From Parachryseolinea silvisoli (GTDB taxonomy: Bacteria; Bacteroidota; Bacteroidia; Cytophagales; Cyclobacteriaceae), in contig NZ_JAIOAO010000002.1 of the NCBI RefSeq assembly GCF_021190955.1, forward strand, positions 1,674,001-1,738,000: a stretch of 64,000 bases of DNA, in the 5' to 3' direction. Numbering within the stretch: position 1 is the stretch's first letter; the number at the start of each line of letters is the position of its first letter. Positions 1-7,295 of this stretch are shown here, piece by piece. Under the pieces are notes generated by a model. It had not been told where the DNA came from and ran no database searches. It worked only from the letters and a program-made list of their open reading frames with translations. Both the position numbers and the translations under genes were made by a program.

Positions 1-82
1 TGGTGGTTGTCTGGGCATACACAGGCGAATACACTATCATCGCAAGGATGCCTGCTAGCAGTAGCAGTCTTTTCATGCTCAT
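1..82 (-). CDS. Partial gene: N-terminus of an exported protein
   Basis: Only the first 25-27 codons lie in the window; the gene runs off the left edge. The translation begins MSMKRLLLLAGILAM and continues to a VYA-Q signal peptidase I type site, so it has a positive n-region, a leucine-rich h-region and a cleavage site near residue 23. Two ATG codons are possible (starting at 82 or 76); neither has a Shine-Dalgarno sequence, as usual in Bacteroidota. The mature protein is outside the window, so no function can be given. Confidence 0.6.
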   Translation of the reverse strand, partial: MSMKRLLLLAGILAMIVYSPVYAQTTT

Positions 83-235
83 AGGATTTAGGTTAATGAA
101 AGGGTTTGGACACAGGGTCCTTATGAAAGGTAAGGCCCTCGGTGCATGAATAGCAAGATGTGTAGAAGCACTTCCACAACAAATTTCACAACCTCAGAGC
201 TGAAAACGTTTTAGGGAAATCACTGGAAATAAAAA

Positions 236-263
236 AGGCTGCCATGCATGAACATAGCAACCC
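236..263 (-). repeat. Hairpin repeat copy A, terminator-like on the minus strand
   Basis: A 28-nt imperfect inverted repeat with arms GGCTGCCATG and CATAGCAACC and a short loop, next to six A residues at 231-236. Read on the minus strand it is a hairpin followed by a run of T. It shares its arm sequence with copies at 314-340 and 1117-1143. Confidence 0.55.
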
Positions 264-309
264 GTATGTATAGTCGTTGAAAGCTATGACTAAATTGCGC
301 CATTAAATA

Positions 310-344
310 AAGCGGGTTGCTATGTATCACATGGCAACCCGCTT
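310..344 (-). terminator. Hairpin repeat copy B, terminator downstream of the small ORF
   Basis: Perfect 11-bp stem: AAGCGGGTTGC at 310-320 and GCAACCCGCTT at 334-344, with a loop that can pair further (TATG/CATG). On the minus strand it is followed by TTATTTAAT. It lies 20 bp past the stop codon of the minus-strand ORF at 365-526. The core 314-340 belongs to the same hairpin family as copies A and C. Confidence 0.6.
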
Positions 345-364
345 AACTCGATTAAGAGTTTTGT

Positions 365-526
365 TTATCCTTTCGACTTCGAAGAGGTATCAGGCAATTT
401 AATACATCGAGCTAATTCATTTGCCCTGGCTAATTTCTCAGGGTCTATCATACTGGCAACGTCTAGTCCGTTCAAACGCTTATCAACTATGATTTTAATC
501 TTTACTTCTGTATTGAAGATTTTCAT
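365..526 (-). CDS. Small hypothetical protein (53 aa), companion of the DUF6934-type gene
   Basis: The ATG at 526 opens a 53-codon frame beginning MKIFNTEVKIKIIVDKRLNG and ending KLPDTSSKSKG. It starts 13 bp after the stop of the DUF6934-type frame on the same strand, so the two probably share a transcript. It has no signal peptide or membrane segment; it looks like one beta strand plus a helical stretch (MIDPEKLARANELAR). I do not recognise the family. The tight linkage to the DUF6934-type gene and the terminator hairpin just after its stop are the main reasons to believe it is real. Confidence 0.5.
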   Translation of the reverse strand: MKIFNTEVKIKIIVDKRLNGLDVASMIDPEKLARANELARCIKLPDTSSKSKG

Positions 527-539
527 GTTATAAAGTTAC

Positions 540-988
540 TTAATTCCTTCGTTTAATCAAAAAAGCCTGAAATCGGCGGCCACTTGTGAATGGCACGATT
601 GTGTCGGATGCAATAATTCCGAAGATGTTAAATGTCTTCGATAGTTCTTTTAAATTGACCGTTATAATCATTCTATATAGACGCGTTCGCGATGCTGTAC
701 TCCCTTCAATTAATATCCACCTATCTGGGTATCGCATGGTGTAACGGTCAATAACTCCTGCAATTGTGGCCAATACCTTGTCGCGATCACCATTGTTTGT
801 TATTACCTTATCATTGACTTTGCCGCTGTCCGGTTCGAGATCACCAAATGCCAGGTTAAAAACAGGTGGGTTGGATGTTTGAATAAAGACAATTCTTTTA
901 TGGACTGCCCCTCGGGGACCATTGCTGACAAAATCAAATGATGCATACTCTTCACCAACAGTGAAAAGTTGATACTTTCATATCTCAT
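540..988 (-). pseudogene. DUF6934-type gene disrupted by a frameshift at its start
   Basis: One minus-strand frame is open from 977 to the stop at 540 (145 codons). It carries the hallmarks I associate with DUF6934: a FDFVSNGPRG segment, NLAFGD, ITNNGDRDKVLAT, then GSTASRTRLYR near the middle and AFLIKRRN at the end. The frame has no ATG, GTG or TTG before the TTG at 773, and a TGA at 980-978 closes it upstream. An ATG at 981 sits in another frame: removing one A from the AAA that follows would give ATG AAG TAT CAA and an intact protein of about 146 aa. The ATG at 988 (MRYESINFS) is in a third frame that ends after 61 codons. So it is either a one-base insertion (real or sequencing error) or a gene with a non-standard start. 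The function of the family is unknown. Confidence 0.6.
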
Positions 989-1104
989 GGCAGCTAACGG
1001 ATTTTAATTACTACAACGGGTTATGTCTTCTCTACGAATTTATCTATAGTTTATGCAGTTTTGGAACATTTAGAAATAATATTTTTTGGGGAAATAGCAG
1101 TATT

Positions 1105-1156
1105 AAAAAAAGAAATGGGCTGCTATGAAGAACATAACAACCCATTTCTTTTTTTT
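1105..1156. terminator. Bidirectional terminator, hairpin repeat copy C
   Basis: AAAAAAAGAAATGGG at 1105-1119 pairs with CCCATTTCTTTTTTT at 1141-1155, giving a stem with A and T tracts that work in both directions. The inner part 1117-1143 is the third copy of the hairpin family at 236-263 and 314-340. It lies 14 bp past the stop of the glgP-like gene. Confidence 0.85.
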
Positions 1157-1169
1157 ACTCTTAGTTTTT

Positions 1170-2819
1170 TTAGCTATACAGCTTGGTATAATATTCGTCT
1201 GCCATGCGTCCCGAGTCGAACATCGGCGACACGCCACTCATACTCGCTTTCATTATTCCACGCCACTTGGCCGGCTGCTCATAATACATTGGGATAATCT
1301 CATGCTCCAATAGGTCGAGCAGTGCATTTCCTTCCAGCTTGTCCTTTGATTCCGTTGTCAGCAAATCATTCGCCGTGGGAATGATAAACGCATTCTTGCC
1401 ATGCTGCGCAAACTCCGGCACCCAACCATCCGGTATTGACACGTTGATCGAACCATTCATCGCAGCCGTCATACCTGACGTGCCCGAAGCCTCATGATAC
1501 AGGCGTGGGTTGTTAAGCCAAAGGTCAGAGCCTTTTTTTAAGTGCCCAGATAACCAGAGCTCGTAGCCTGTTACCACTGTGCAGTTGGGCAGGTCTTTGG
1601 TCTTCCAGTATATTTCGTTGAAGATGTTGATGGCGTTGTAGTCCTCCGGGTAAGGCTTGCCGGCCCAGATAATCTGAATGGGATATTTGGCGTTCTGCGC
1701 AATGCGCAGGAAGCGATTATAGTCCGCCAGCAACAGGTTGGCGCGTTTGTACGCCGCGAAGCGACGGGCCCACACCATCGTCAATACATTCTCGTTGAAG
1801 AGCTTGCCGGTTTGGTTGGCGACGGTGCGGAAGAGTTTATACTTCAATTCCTTTTTACGCGCAATCAACGCCTGGTCGTTTCCTTCGGCCAGGGCCTTGT
1901 CCATTGCCGGATCGCTCCAGTATGTTTTGTTCTGGGCGTTGGTAATGGCAGTGATCTCACAGATGCTGCCGTAGTCGCCCCACATCTTGCGCGACACTTC
2001 GCCGTGCAGCTGCGATACGCCGTTGGCGCGGCGTGCCAGGCGCAACGCCGTCAGTGTATAATTTAATACGCCGTTCTCCGGCTGTACGTACTCGTCTACT
2101 TGCTTTTGCGTGAGGCCGTTGAAGAAGCTCATGCTATTGAGCAGCGGCACGCTGTGCTCTTCGTTGCCGGCTTTCTCGGGCGTGTGCGTGGTGAAGACCA
2201 CGCGCTTTCGCACTTCCAGCAAGCTCTTGTATTTGTCGAGCAGGTAGAAACACAGCGGCAGGGCGTGGCCTTCGTTCATGTGGTAGATTTCTGTCTCGCG
2301 CTCCAGTACGTCCAGCAGCTTGGCGCCACCGATGCCCAGTAAGATGGACTGCGCAATGCGAGTCGTTTCGTTGGGGTCGTAGAGACGGTGGCTGATCGTT
2401 TGAGCCAGGTAGTCGTTCTCGGGAATGTCGGTGGTTAACAAAAACAACGGCACCGTGTTGAATACCTCGGGCTTGAGCAGATAAGCTTTTACGTATACCC
2501 GCGAACCGTGTATGGTGATGGGGAATACGATGTGCGTATCGATCAGGAAGTGATAGTCTTTGTCGCGGAAGTTCACGCGCAGCGTTTGATCCTGGTTGCG
2601 TTCCTGGTCGTAGTAACCTTTCTTCCACAGAATGCCGATACCGATCATGTTTTGTTTCAACTCGTAGCCGCTGCGCAGGTGCGAACCGGCCAGGAAACCG
2701 AGACCGCCGCTATAGATCTTCAGGGGCTGGTCTACGGCAAACTCCATGGAGAAGTACGCGACGGGCTTTTTGTAACGCTCGTCAAAGGCATATGGGAATA
2801 GATCCGTCAATTTCGTCAT
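1170..2819 (-). CDS. glgP: Alpha-glucan phosphorylase-like protein (GT35) without the PLP lysine
   Basis: 549 aa, cytosolic, no signal peptide. The N-terminus has the family block VAYFSMEFAVDQPLKIYSGGLGFLAGS (quoted in parts: AYFSMEF, YSGGLGFLAG at about residues 20-45), and the C-terminal part has HEASGTSGM, NGSINVSIPDGW. The family phosphorolyses glycogen or maltodextrin to glucose-1-phosphate with pyridoxal phosphate bound to a lysine in the motif SGTxxMK. Here that position (residue 451) is threonine (SGTSGMTAAMNG), so either the enzyme does not use PLP in the normal way or it has another activity. The length fits the short bacterial branch rather than the 800-aa classical enzymes. It is monocistronic, with a terminator 14 bp downstream. 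The start is the first ATG, aligned with the family. Confidence 0.85.
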   Translation of the reverse strand: MTKLTDLFPYAFDERYKKPVAYFSMEFAVDQPLKIYSGGLGFLAGSHLRSGYELKQNMIGIGILWKKGYYDQERNQDQTLRVNFRDKDYHFLIDTHIVFPITIHGSRVYVKAYLLKPEVFNTVPLFLLTTDIPENDYLAQTISHRLYDPNETTRIAQSILLGIGGAKLLDVLERETEIYHMNEGHALPLCFYLLDKYKSLLEVRKRVVFTTHTPEKAGNEEHSVPLLNSMSFFNGLTQKQVDEYVQPENGVLNYTLTALRLARRANGVSQLHGEVSRKMWGDYGSICEITAITNAQNKTYWSDPAMDKALAEGNDQALIARKKELKYKLFRTVANQTGKLFNENVLTMVWARRFAAYKRANLLLADYNRFLRIAQNAKYPIQIIWAGKPYPEDYNAINIFNEIYWKTKDLPNCTVVTGYELWLSGHLKKGSDLWLNNPRLYHEASGTSGMTAAMNGSINVSIPDGWVPEFAQHGKNAFIIPTANDLLTTESKDKLEGNALLDLLEHEIIPMYYEQPAKWRGIMKASMSGVSPMFDSGRMADEYYTKLYS

Positions 2820-3166
2820 GGGTGGTACGCTTCTATTAGGTGTAGAAACGACAAACTAATAAAACGTAGCGTAAACAGTTTCAGGAATTTTGGGTGGGAC
2901 CTTACACGCGATCGTTGCAAACGATTGATTCGCCTGTCAAGAGGCTTTTGTTATTTTAACAGAAAGAGAGACGATTAAGGCTGCACGTTGCTGTGGAGTG
3001 GAATTACCACAAGTGCCTGACGGGGGCCTATGTCCTTAGATTTGTTCTTGCCGCCTTGCCCGTAAGCATGTGTGAGACTTTGGAGTTCGTATTATCTCCA
3101 AAGTCCCACACGTACGCTAAGGCATGCTGCGAGATTTCGAAATTCTATGTCGAGGTATAATGCCAG
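2820..3166. other. Intergenic region with a long hairpin at 3070-3111
   Basis: No convincing gene in this 347-bp gap. GTGTGAGACTTTGGAG (3070-3085) and CTCCAAAGTCCCACAC (3096-3111) form a 16-bp stem with one mismatch around a 10-nt loop. It lies 55 bp past the stop of the minus-strand lipoprotein gene and has no T-run on either strand, so it may be a transcript-stabilising 3' structure rather than an intrinsic terminator. The part next to the glgP start contains only a degenerate TAnnTTTG-like box (minus strand TTAGTTTG). Confidence 0.5.
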
Positions 3167-3907
3167 CTAACACTGGCAGGGGAGTCCTCCAATGACGATC
3201 AGTTCTAACTGCCAAATGAGCGGCGTATAGGGGGGGATGCCATGAACTGAGCTGGCGCCAAACCCCTCGCAAGAGTTATAGAAGAAGTTAATCTTACCGC
3301 CTTCGCCAACAAGTTTGATAGCTTCGATAATTTCCGGTGAAAAACGACCATATTCTTCGTACCTGGGTTCGCGGGTGGTAGCAAAGGCGACTGTGCCGTC
3401 GAGGTAATAGAAGACTTGCTGGGTCATCACGCGTTGGCTCAAATTGTCTGTTACTCTTTTTTCGTTTCCGGTTTCTGCAATAACATATTGCGGTCCGACC
3501 TCAATATTGCCAAGCGGGGTAATGTTGTTTTCTTCGAAATATTCATCAAAGATTTCCTGGTCTTTTCCCTTCCAGTGGTCACCGCAGGGGTCCATGTAGG
3601 GAATCTCCACGGCTTGTGTTACGCGGTCGATCTCTCCGTCCTCGTTGGTGATCTCCAATTCAATGTTATAAGTGCCCGCTGCATCAAAATGATACTCCAG
3701 CACTGGCGATGTAACATAGTTTCCTTCAATATGCCAGCGCAGGGACTCCGCATGTTTGGAGGTGCTGGTGAACGTGGCATAAAGGGGTTTGTTTTCGGGA
3801 TCCTGCTCTACCATAAAACTGGCTTTAGGCTCATCGTCGACACAGGAAGAGAGTGACACAATCAAAAATAAAAATGCAAGGTGCGGTAGCTTGTTAACTG
3901 GTATCAT
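3167..3907 (-). CDS. Lipoprotein with PKD and FKBP-like domains
   Basis: 246 aa. Signal peptide with lipobox LSSC, lipidated Cys at residue 22, then an acidic VDDEP linker, which favours export to the outer membrane. Residues about 30-102 look like a PKD fold (FDAAGTYNIELEITNEDGE). Residues about 160-242 resemble an FKBP-type peptidyl-prolyl isomerase: YYLDGTVAFATT, EGGKINFF and the closing HGIPPYTPLIWQLELI, matching the FKBP pattern IPPNTPLIFEVELL. The FKBP catalytic aromatic residues are poorly kept, so isomerase activity is uncertain. It stands alone between glgP and the ABC transporter genes. A perfect TAnnTTTG box lies 41 bp upstream of the start. Confidence 0.75.
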   Translation of the reverse strand: MIPVNKLPHLAFLFLIVSLSSCVDDEPKASFMVEQDPENKPLYATFTSTSKHAESLRWHIEGNYVTSPVLEYHFDAAGTYNIELEITNEDGEIDRVTQAVEIPYMDPCGDHWKGKDQEIFDEYFEENNITPLGNIEVGPQYVIAETGNEKRVTDNLSQRVMTQQVFYYLDGTVAFATTREPRYEEYGRFSPEIIEAIKLVGEGGKINFFYNSCEGFGASSVHGIPPYTPLIWQLELIVIGGLPCQC

Positions 3908-3947
3908 GTGTTGAATTTGATTACTATGGCTAGCGAGGGACTTGTTG

Positions 3948-3955
3948 CAAAGATA
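3948..3955 (-). promoter_or_regulatory. -7 promoter box (TATCTTTG) of the PKD/FKBP lipoprotein gene
   Basis: The minus strand reads TATCTTTG, a perfect match to the Bacteroidota -7 consensus TAnnTTTG, 40 bp before the ATG. No TTTG was found 19-21 bp upstream, so only half of the promoter is supported. Confidence 0.5.
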
Positions 3956-4033
3956 ACTTTATTTTCAGAACGTTGTTGACGCTACATATAACGTGCCACG
4001 CTCGTAAAAAGATGTGTGTAGGGGTGGAAAAAT

Positions 4034-5020
4034 TTATTTAGGGAGCGCCTTTAGTAGTTCCCCTAATGAATAGTATAGATTCGTTGCGGTACCCCGGCGC
4101 AGTTGCCAGGCGGGGCGGTCACCTGGTTCAATCGTAAGGGTGACATCGGTAGGGGTGGACGCCGCGATGTTATAGCCATTCCGCTCGAGCGCGTTACGGG
4201 TCCAACGGTATAGATATCCCTCGCCGTGCAGGGCCACGGTCTTGTTACGGAAGGCAGTATGGTATATTTGACCCGTTTTGAGGTCGTAGCCTTTTAGTTG
4301 AAAGATCTCATCGAGGGTGCCTTGCAATACCAGGTCTTCCGGTAGACCGGTAAGAAGTGTTTTGTCTTTGCCGGCAACCCACAGGATGTCGGCCGTTTGC
4401 AGCGCCAGGTCCAGTTCATGGGTGGCGACCAGTATTGCTTTGCCGGTTTCGCGTGCCAGCCGTTGCAGCAGCTTCATGATCTCGACGCGGTTGTTGAGGT
4501 CGAGGTGGGCCGTGGGCTCGTCGAGGAGGATGACCGCCGTATCTTGTGCCAGGGCGCGCGCAATCATTACCAGTTGTAACTGACCGTCGCTGAGCTCGTA
4601 TAGTTTTTTGTGCGTAAAGCCGTGAATGCGTGTTTGGGAGATCGCCTGGCCAATGATTTTTTTATCTTCTTCGCGCAAGCGCATGTTCCAGTCCAGGTAC
4701 GGATAGCGTCCGAAGGTGACGAGCTCGTATACCGTCATGTTCACGCCGGCGATCTTCTCCGTCAGGACCACTGCCACCTGGTGCTCCGGCGGCATACCCG
4801 GGCCTCCCTCCAGGGTAACGCTGCCGGCGAGCGGACGTTGTAACCCGGCCAGGGTACGCATCAGCGTAGACTTGCCCACTCCGTTTGGCCCCATTAGACA
4901 GACGAGCTCACCCGCATGCAGCGTAAGCGACATGTTTTCCAGCAGGTGCAGCACAGGGTTGTTGTAGCCGGTGGACAGGGCGTGTGTTTGGAGCGCTATG
5001 GTCGGTGTGTCGGGAGACAT
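4034..5020 (-). CDS. ABC transporter ATP-binding protein, iron-siderophore/cobalamin type
   Basis: 328 aa. Walker A GPNGVGKST at residues 44-52, signature LSDGQ at 143-147 (Gly to Asp variant of LSGGQ), Walker B with VILLDEPTAHLDL just after, then the switch histidine in VATHELDL. This is the FecE/FhuC/BtuD family, which powers import of ferric siderophores, haem or cobalamin through a FecCD-type permease. About 75 residues follow the usual end of the domain (from GQIYHTAFRN to ELLKALPK); I do not recognise this extension. It is 6 bp downstream of the permease gene on the same strand, so cotranscribed. No periplasmic binding protein or TonB receptor gene is adjacent. Confidence 0.92.
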   Translation of the reverse strand: MSPDTPTIALQTHALSTGYNNPVLHLLENMSLTLHAGELVCLMGPNGVGKSTLMRTLAGLQRPLAGSVTLEGGPGMPPEHQVAVVLTEKIAGVNMTVYELVTFGRYPYLDWNMRLREEDKKIIGQAISQTRIHGFTHKKLYELSDGQLQLVMIARALAQDTAVILLDEPTAHLDLNNRVEIMKLLQRLARETGKAILVATHELDLALQTADILWVAGKDKTLLTGLPEDLVLQGTLDEIFQLKGYDLKTGQIYHTAFRNKTVALHGEGYLYRWTRNALERNGYNIAASTPTDVTLTIEPGDRPAWQLRRGTATNLYYSLGELLKALPK

Positions 5021-5026
5021 AATAAT

Positions 5027-6037
5027 TTAAGGAAGCATGCGGGGATGACGAAGAATAACCCAGATCACCACGGGCGCCCCAATCAACGCAGTCACGGCAT
5101 TGATGGGCAACACCTGCGTACTGCCCGGCAGTTGCGCCAGCACATCGCAGAACAACATCAGCGCGGCGCCGCCCGCCATGGACGCCGGAATGAGAATCTT
5201 ATGATCGCTGGTGCGGATCAACAGCTTCACCAAATGCGGCACCGCCAGGCCTACAAAGCCAATGGGACCGCAAAATGCCGTCACACCGCCCGTCAGGATA
5301 CACGTGGACAGGATAATGATCATGCGCGAGCGTTTAATTGGCACGCCCAGGCTTTGCGCGTAATGCTGGCCCAGCAGCCAGGCGTTCAGCGCCTTGGCCG
5401 ATCGTATGGCGAGGAACGTGCCGGCAGCCAGGGTGGCGGTGAGCACGGCAATTTCCGGCCAGTTCAAGCTGCCCAGGCTGCCAAAGGTCCATACAATATA
5501 GATCTGCATTTCCTCGGCTTTGCTCACAAATTGAAGAATTCCCACGAACGACGACACCGCGGCGCTGATCATCATGCCCACGAGCAGCAGCGAAACATTG
5601 TCGCGCAGGCGCTGGGCAATGGCGAGCATGATAACAACAACGGCAAAGCAGCCTCCGCTGGCCACCAGGGCGGTTGTCCACGGCGAAGGCTCATATAATA
5701 GACGGATGCCGGCGGCCTGCCCCATAAAGATCAGGGCGACGGCCAGGCTGGCGCCGGCGCTGAGGCCGAGCACATCGGGGCCTGCCAGGGCGTTTCGGAA
5801 AAGCGTTTGCATTTGCAGGCCTGCCAGGGCCAGGCCGCCGCCGGCTAAAAGGCAGGTGAGGGCCTTTGTCAGGCGGAAATTCCAAACAATGTCTGCCCAA
5901 ACAGGCTCGGTCGCATCGCCGCCGGCAAGAATGGTCAGGATTTGTCCAAAAGGAATTCGCACACTGCCTAACGAGAGGCTAAACCCGAAAAGTAGGGTAA
6001 GAAGCAGCGGTAGGAGGAGCCAGCGGTTGCGGTTCAT
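5027..6037 (-). CDS. FecCD/BtuC-family ABC transporter permease
   Basis: 336 aa, about nine or ten hydrophobic segments typical of the FecCD family. Family blocks are visible: RIPFGQIL at the N-terminus, RLTKALTCLLAGGGLALAG, NALAGPDVLGLSAGA, and the ATPase-contact region FCGPIGFVGLAVPHLV. It forms the inner-membrane channel for an iron-siderophore, haem or cobalamin importer with the downstream ATPase. It is the first gene of the two-gene unit. The start ATG has a near-consensus minus-strand box (TATTTTG, one base short of TAnnTTTG) about 20 bp upstream, and an 11-bp repeat array about 95 bp upstream. Confidence 0.92.
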   Translation of the reverse strand: MNRNRWLLLPLLLTLLFGFSLSLGSVRIPFGQILTILAGGDATEPVWADIVWNFRLTKALTCLLAGGGLALAGLQMQTLFRNALAGPDVLGLSAGASLAVALIFMGQAAGIRLLYEPSPWTTALVASGGCFAVVVIMLAIAQRLRDNVSLLLVGMMISAAVSSFVGILQFVSKAEEMQIYIVWTFGSLGSLNWPEIAVLTATLAAGTFLAIRSAKALNAWLLGQHYAQSLGVPIKRSRMIIILSTCILTGGVTAFCGPIGFVGLAVPHLVKLLIRTSDHKILIPASMAGGAALMLFCDVLAQLPGSTQVLPINAVTALIGAPVVIWVILRHPRMLP

Positions 6038-6132
6038 GTGGGGGATTCGGCTGCAAAATAGTAAATGTCAACCGAGTCTACGGCCCGAGACGGGCCTAAG
6101 ACCGCGCCAGGCTCATTTCGAGGGTACTTCAT

Positions 6133-6187
6133 GTATGCTTTAAGTATACTCTAAGTATACTTTATGTATACTTTAAGTCTGCTTTTG
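6133..6187. repeat. Tandem array of five 11-bp units (GTATACTTTAA type)
   Basis: Successive units: GTATGCTTTAA, GTATACTCTAA, GTATACTTTAT, GTATACTTTAA, GTCTGCTTTTG. A weaker sixth unit precedes them (6122-6132). The inner units contain the palindrome GTATAC. The period equals one helical turn, so all units face the same side of the DNA, which suits a cooperatively bound regulator or intrinsic bending. Confidence 0.8.
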
Positions 6188-6570
6188 CCGTGCCTTTGAT
6201 ATACGTGCCTTTAGGTTAAGGCGTTGGAGTGGAAAGCAGGGATGTCTCCGAGTATAGCCAGTGTTGAGTCAGAGTTTAGTCAGAGATAAGCCGGTACTAA
6301 AAGGACTGGGATATGGACGGGATAGTTCAATAAATGCCTTCTTACAAATTATATTTGGGATGCCAGAAGGGCTTTTTCACGCAGCCAGGCCACAAAAGTG
6401 TCGATTTTGAAGAAATGCGGGTTAGGTTCGTCCGTATTCGGCAGACAATATTCCTGCCCGATATTCTTTTTCCAAGGTTTTTTTGTACTTTTGCCGCCCC
6501 GCAAAGCAGGAATGCAGTAATGGGAACTCGGTACTTGGGGTCAAATTCCCCAAAAATATTGAAGGGTGAA

Positions 6571-6601
6571 TTTGGTAACTCCCCTATAGTTCCTATCTTT
6601 G
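6571..6601 (+). promoter_or_regulatory. Main promoter of the ribosomal operon
   Basis: TTTG at 6571-6574, exactly 19 bp, then TATCTTTG at 6594-6601: a full match to the Bacteroidota housekeeping promoter (TTTG-N19-TAnnTTTG). Transcription should start near 6606-6608, giving a leader of about 55 nt before rplC. A further -7 box at 6486-6493 (TACTTTTG) lacks a -33 partner and may be a weak second start. Confidence 0.85.
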
Positions 6602-6662
6602 CAGTCCTTTTTGCGACAAGAGTTCAAAAAGTCCTGAAAAACAGCATAAAACGGTTTCAACC

Positions 6663-7295
6663 ATGCCTGGAATTATAGGAAAGAAAATAGGAATGACTAG
6701 CATATTCGGCCCAGAGGGTGAGAATATCGCATGCACAGTAATCGAGGCTGGCCCTTGTGTAGTAACACAAGTGAAGAATGAAGAGACAGACGGATATCGT
6801 GCCGTTCAACTTGCTTTCGGTGAGAAAAAAGAGAAAAACTCGACCAAAGCAGAAATTGGCCACTTCAAAAAAGCCAGTACCACCCCGAAAAAAGAGGTAG
6901 TTGAATTTCGCGATTTCAAAGCTGAGTTTGAAGGCTTGGTTGAGCTCGGTAAAGAGCTGCGTATTCAAGACATTTTTGTTGTCGGAGATTTTATCGATGC
7001 CGTCGGCACATCGAAAGGCCGCGGTTTTCAAGGTGTTGTAAAGCGTCACGGTTTCGCTGGTGTCGGTGGTGCAACCCACGGTCAGCACGATCGTCTGCGC
7101 GCTCCCGGTTCAATGGGTAACGCCTCGTTCGCATCACGCGTACCGAAAGGCAAGCGTCTTCCGGGCCGTATGGGTGGCGCTCAGGTAAAACTGAGCAACC
7201 TGCAGGTAGTAAAGATCCTTCCTGAGCAAAATCTGATCGTTATCAGCGGCTCCCTTCCGGGCCCTAAAAATTCAACTGTAATCCTTCAGAAATAA
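6663..7295 (+). CDS. rplC: 50S ribosomal protein L3
   Basis: 210 aa (E. coli 209). Starts [15 protein letters not shown]; the central loop that reaches toward the peptidyl transferase centre is present ([28 protein letters not shown]). An early-assembly protein of the 50S subunit. It is the first gene of the operon here: rpsJ (S10), which normally precedes rplC, is absent. Its stop codon overlaps the rplD start by one base (TAATG), so the two are translationally coupled. Confidence 0.98.
   Translation: MPGIIGKKIGMTSIFGPEGENIACTVIEAGPCVVTQVKNEETDGYRAVQLAFGEKKEKNSTKAEIGHFKKASTTPKKEVVEFRDFKAEFEGLVELGKELRIQDIFVVGDFIDAVGTSKGRGFQGVVKRHGFAGVGGATHGQHDRLRAPGSMGNASFASRVPKGKRLPGRMGGAQVKLSNLQVVKILPEQNLIVISGSLPGPKNSTVILQK

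Larger units (their letters stand above)
6038..6662. other. Long regulatory gap between the iron transporter and the ribosomal operon
   Basis: A 625-bp region between divergent genes. It holds a tight hairpin GGCCCG-AGA-CGGGCC at 6082-6096, a tandem array of 11-bp units at 6133-6187, a pair of AGTCAGAG repeats also 11 bp apart (6267-6274 and 6278-6285), and three TAnnTTTG boxes facing rplC (6350-6357, 6486-6493, 6594-6601). The frame open on the plus strand at 6334-6678 overlaps all promoter boxes and rplC and has no family features, so I do not call it. Confidence 0.7.

Noticed and set aside
2134-2628. 164-codon frame within glgP on the same strand
   Set aside because: Alternative frame with Arg/Pro/Gln-rich translation; glgP is clearly the coding frame.
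4916-5698. 260-codon frame antisense to the permease gene
   Set aside because: A mirror of codon bias in the conserved FecCD gene; the translation is rich in His, Gln and Arg with no domain.
6334-6678. 114-codon plus-strand frame before rplC
   Set aside because: It covers the promoter boxes and runs into rplC in another frame; composition is not gene-like and there are no family features.
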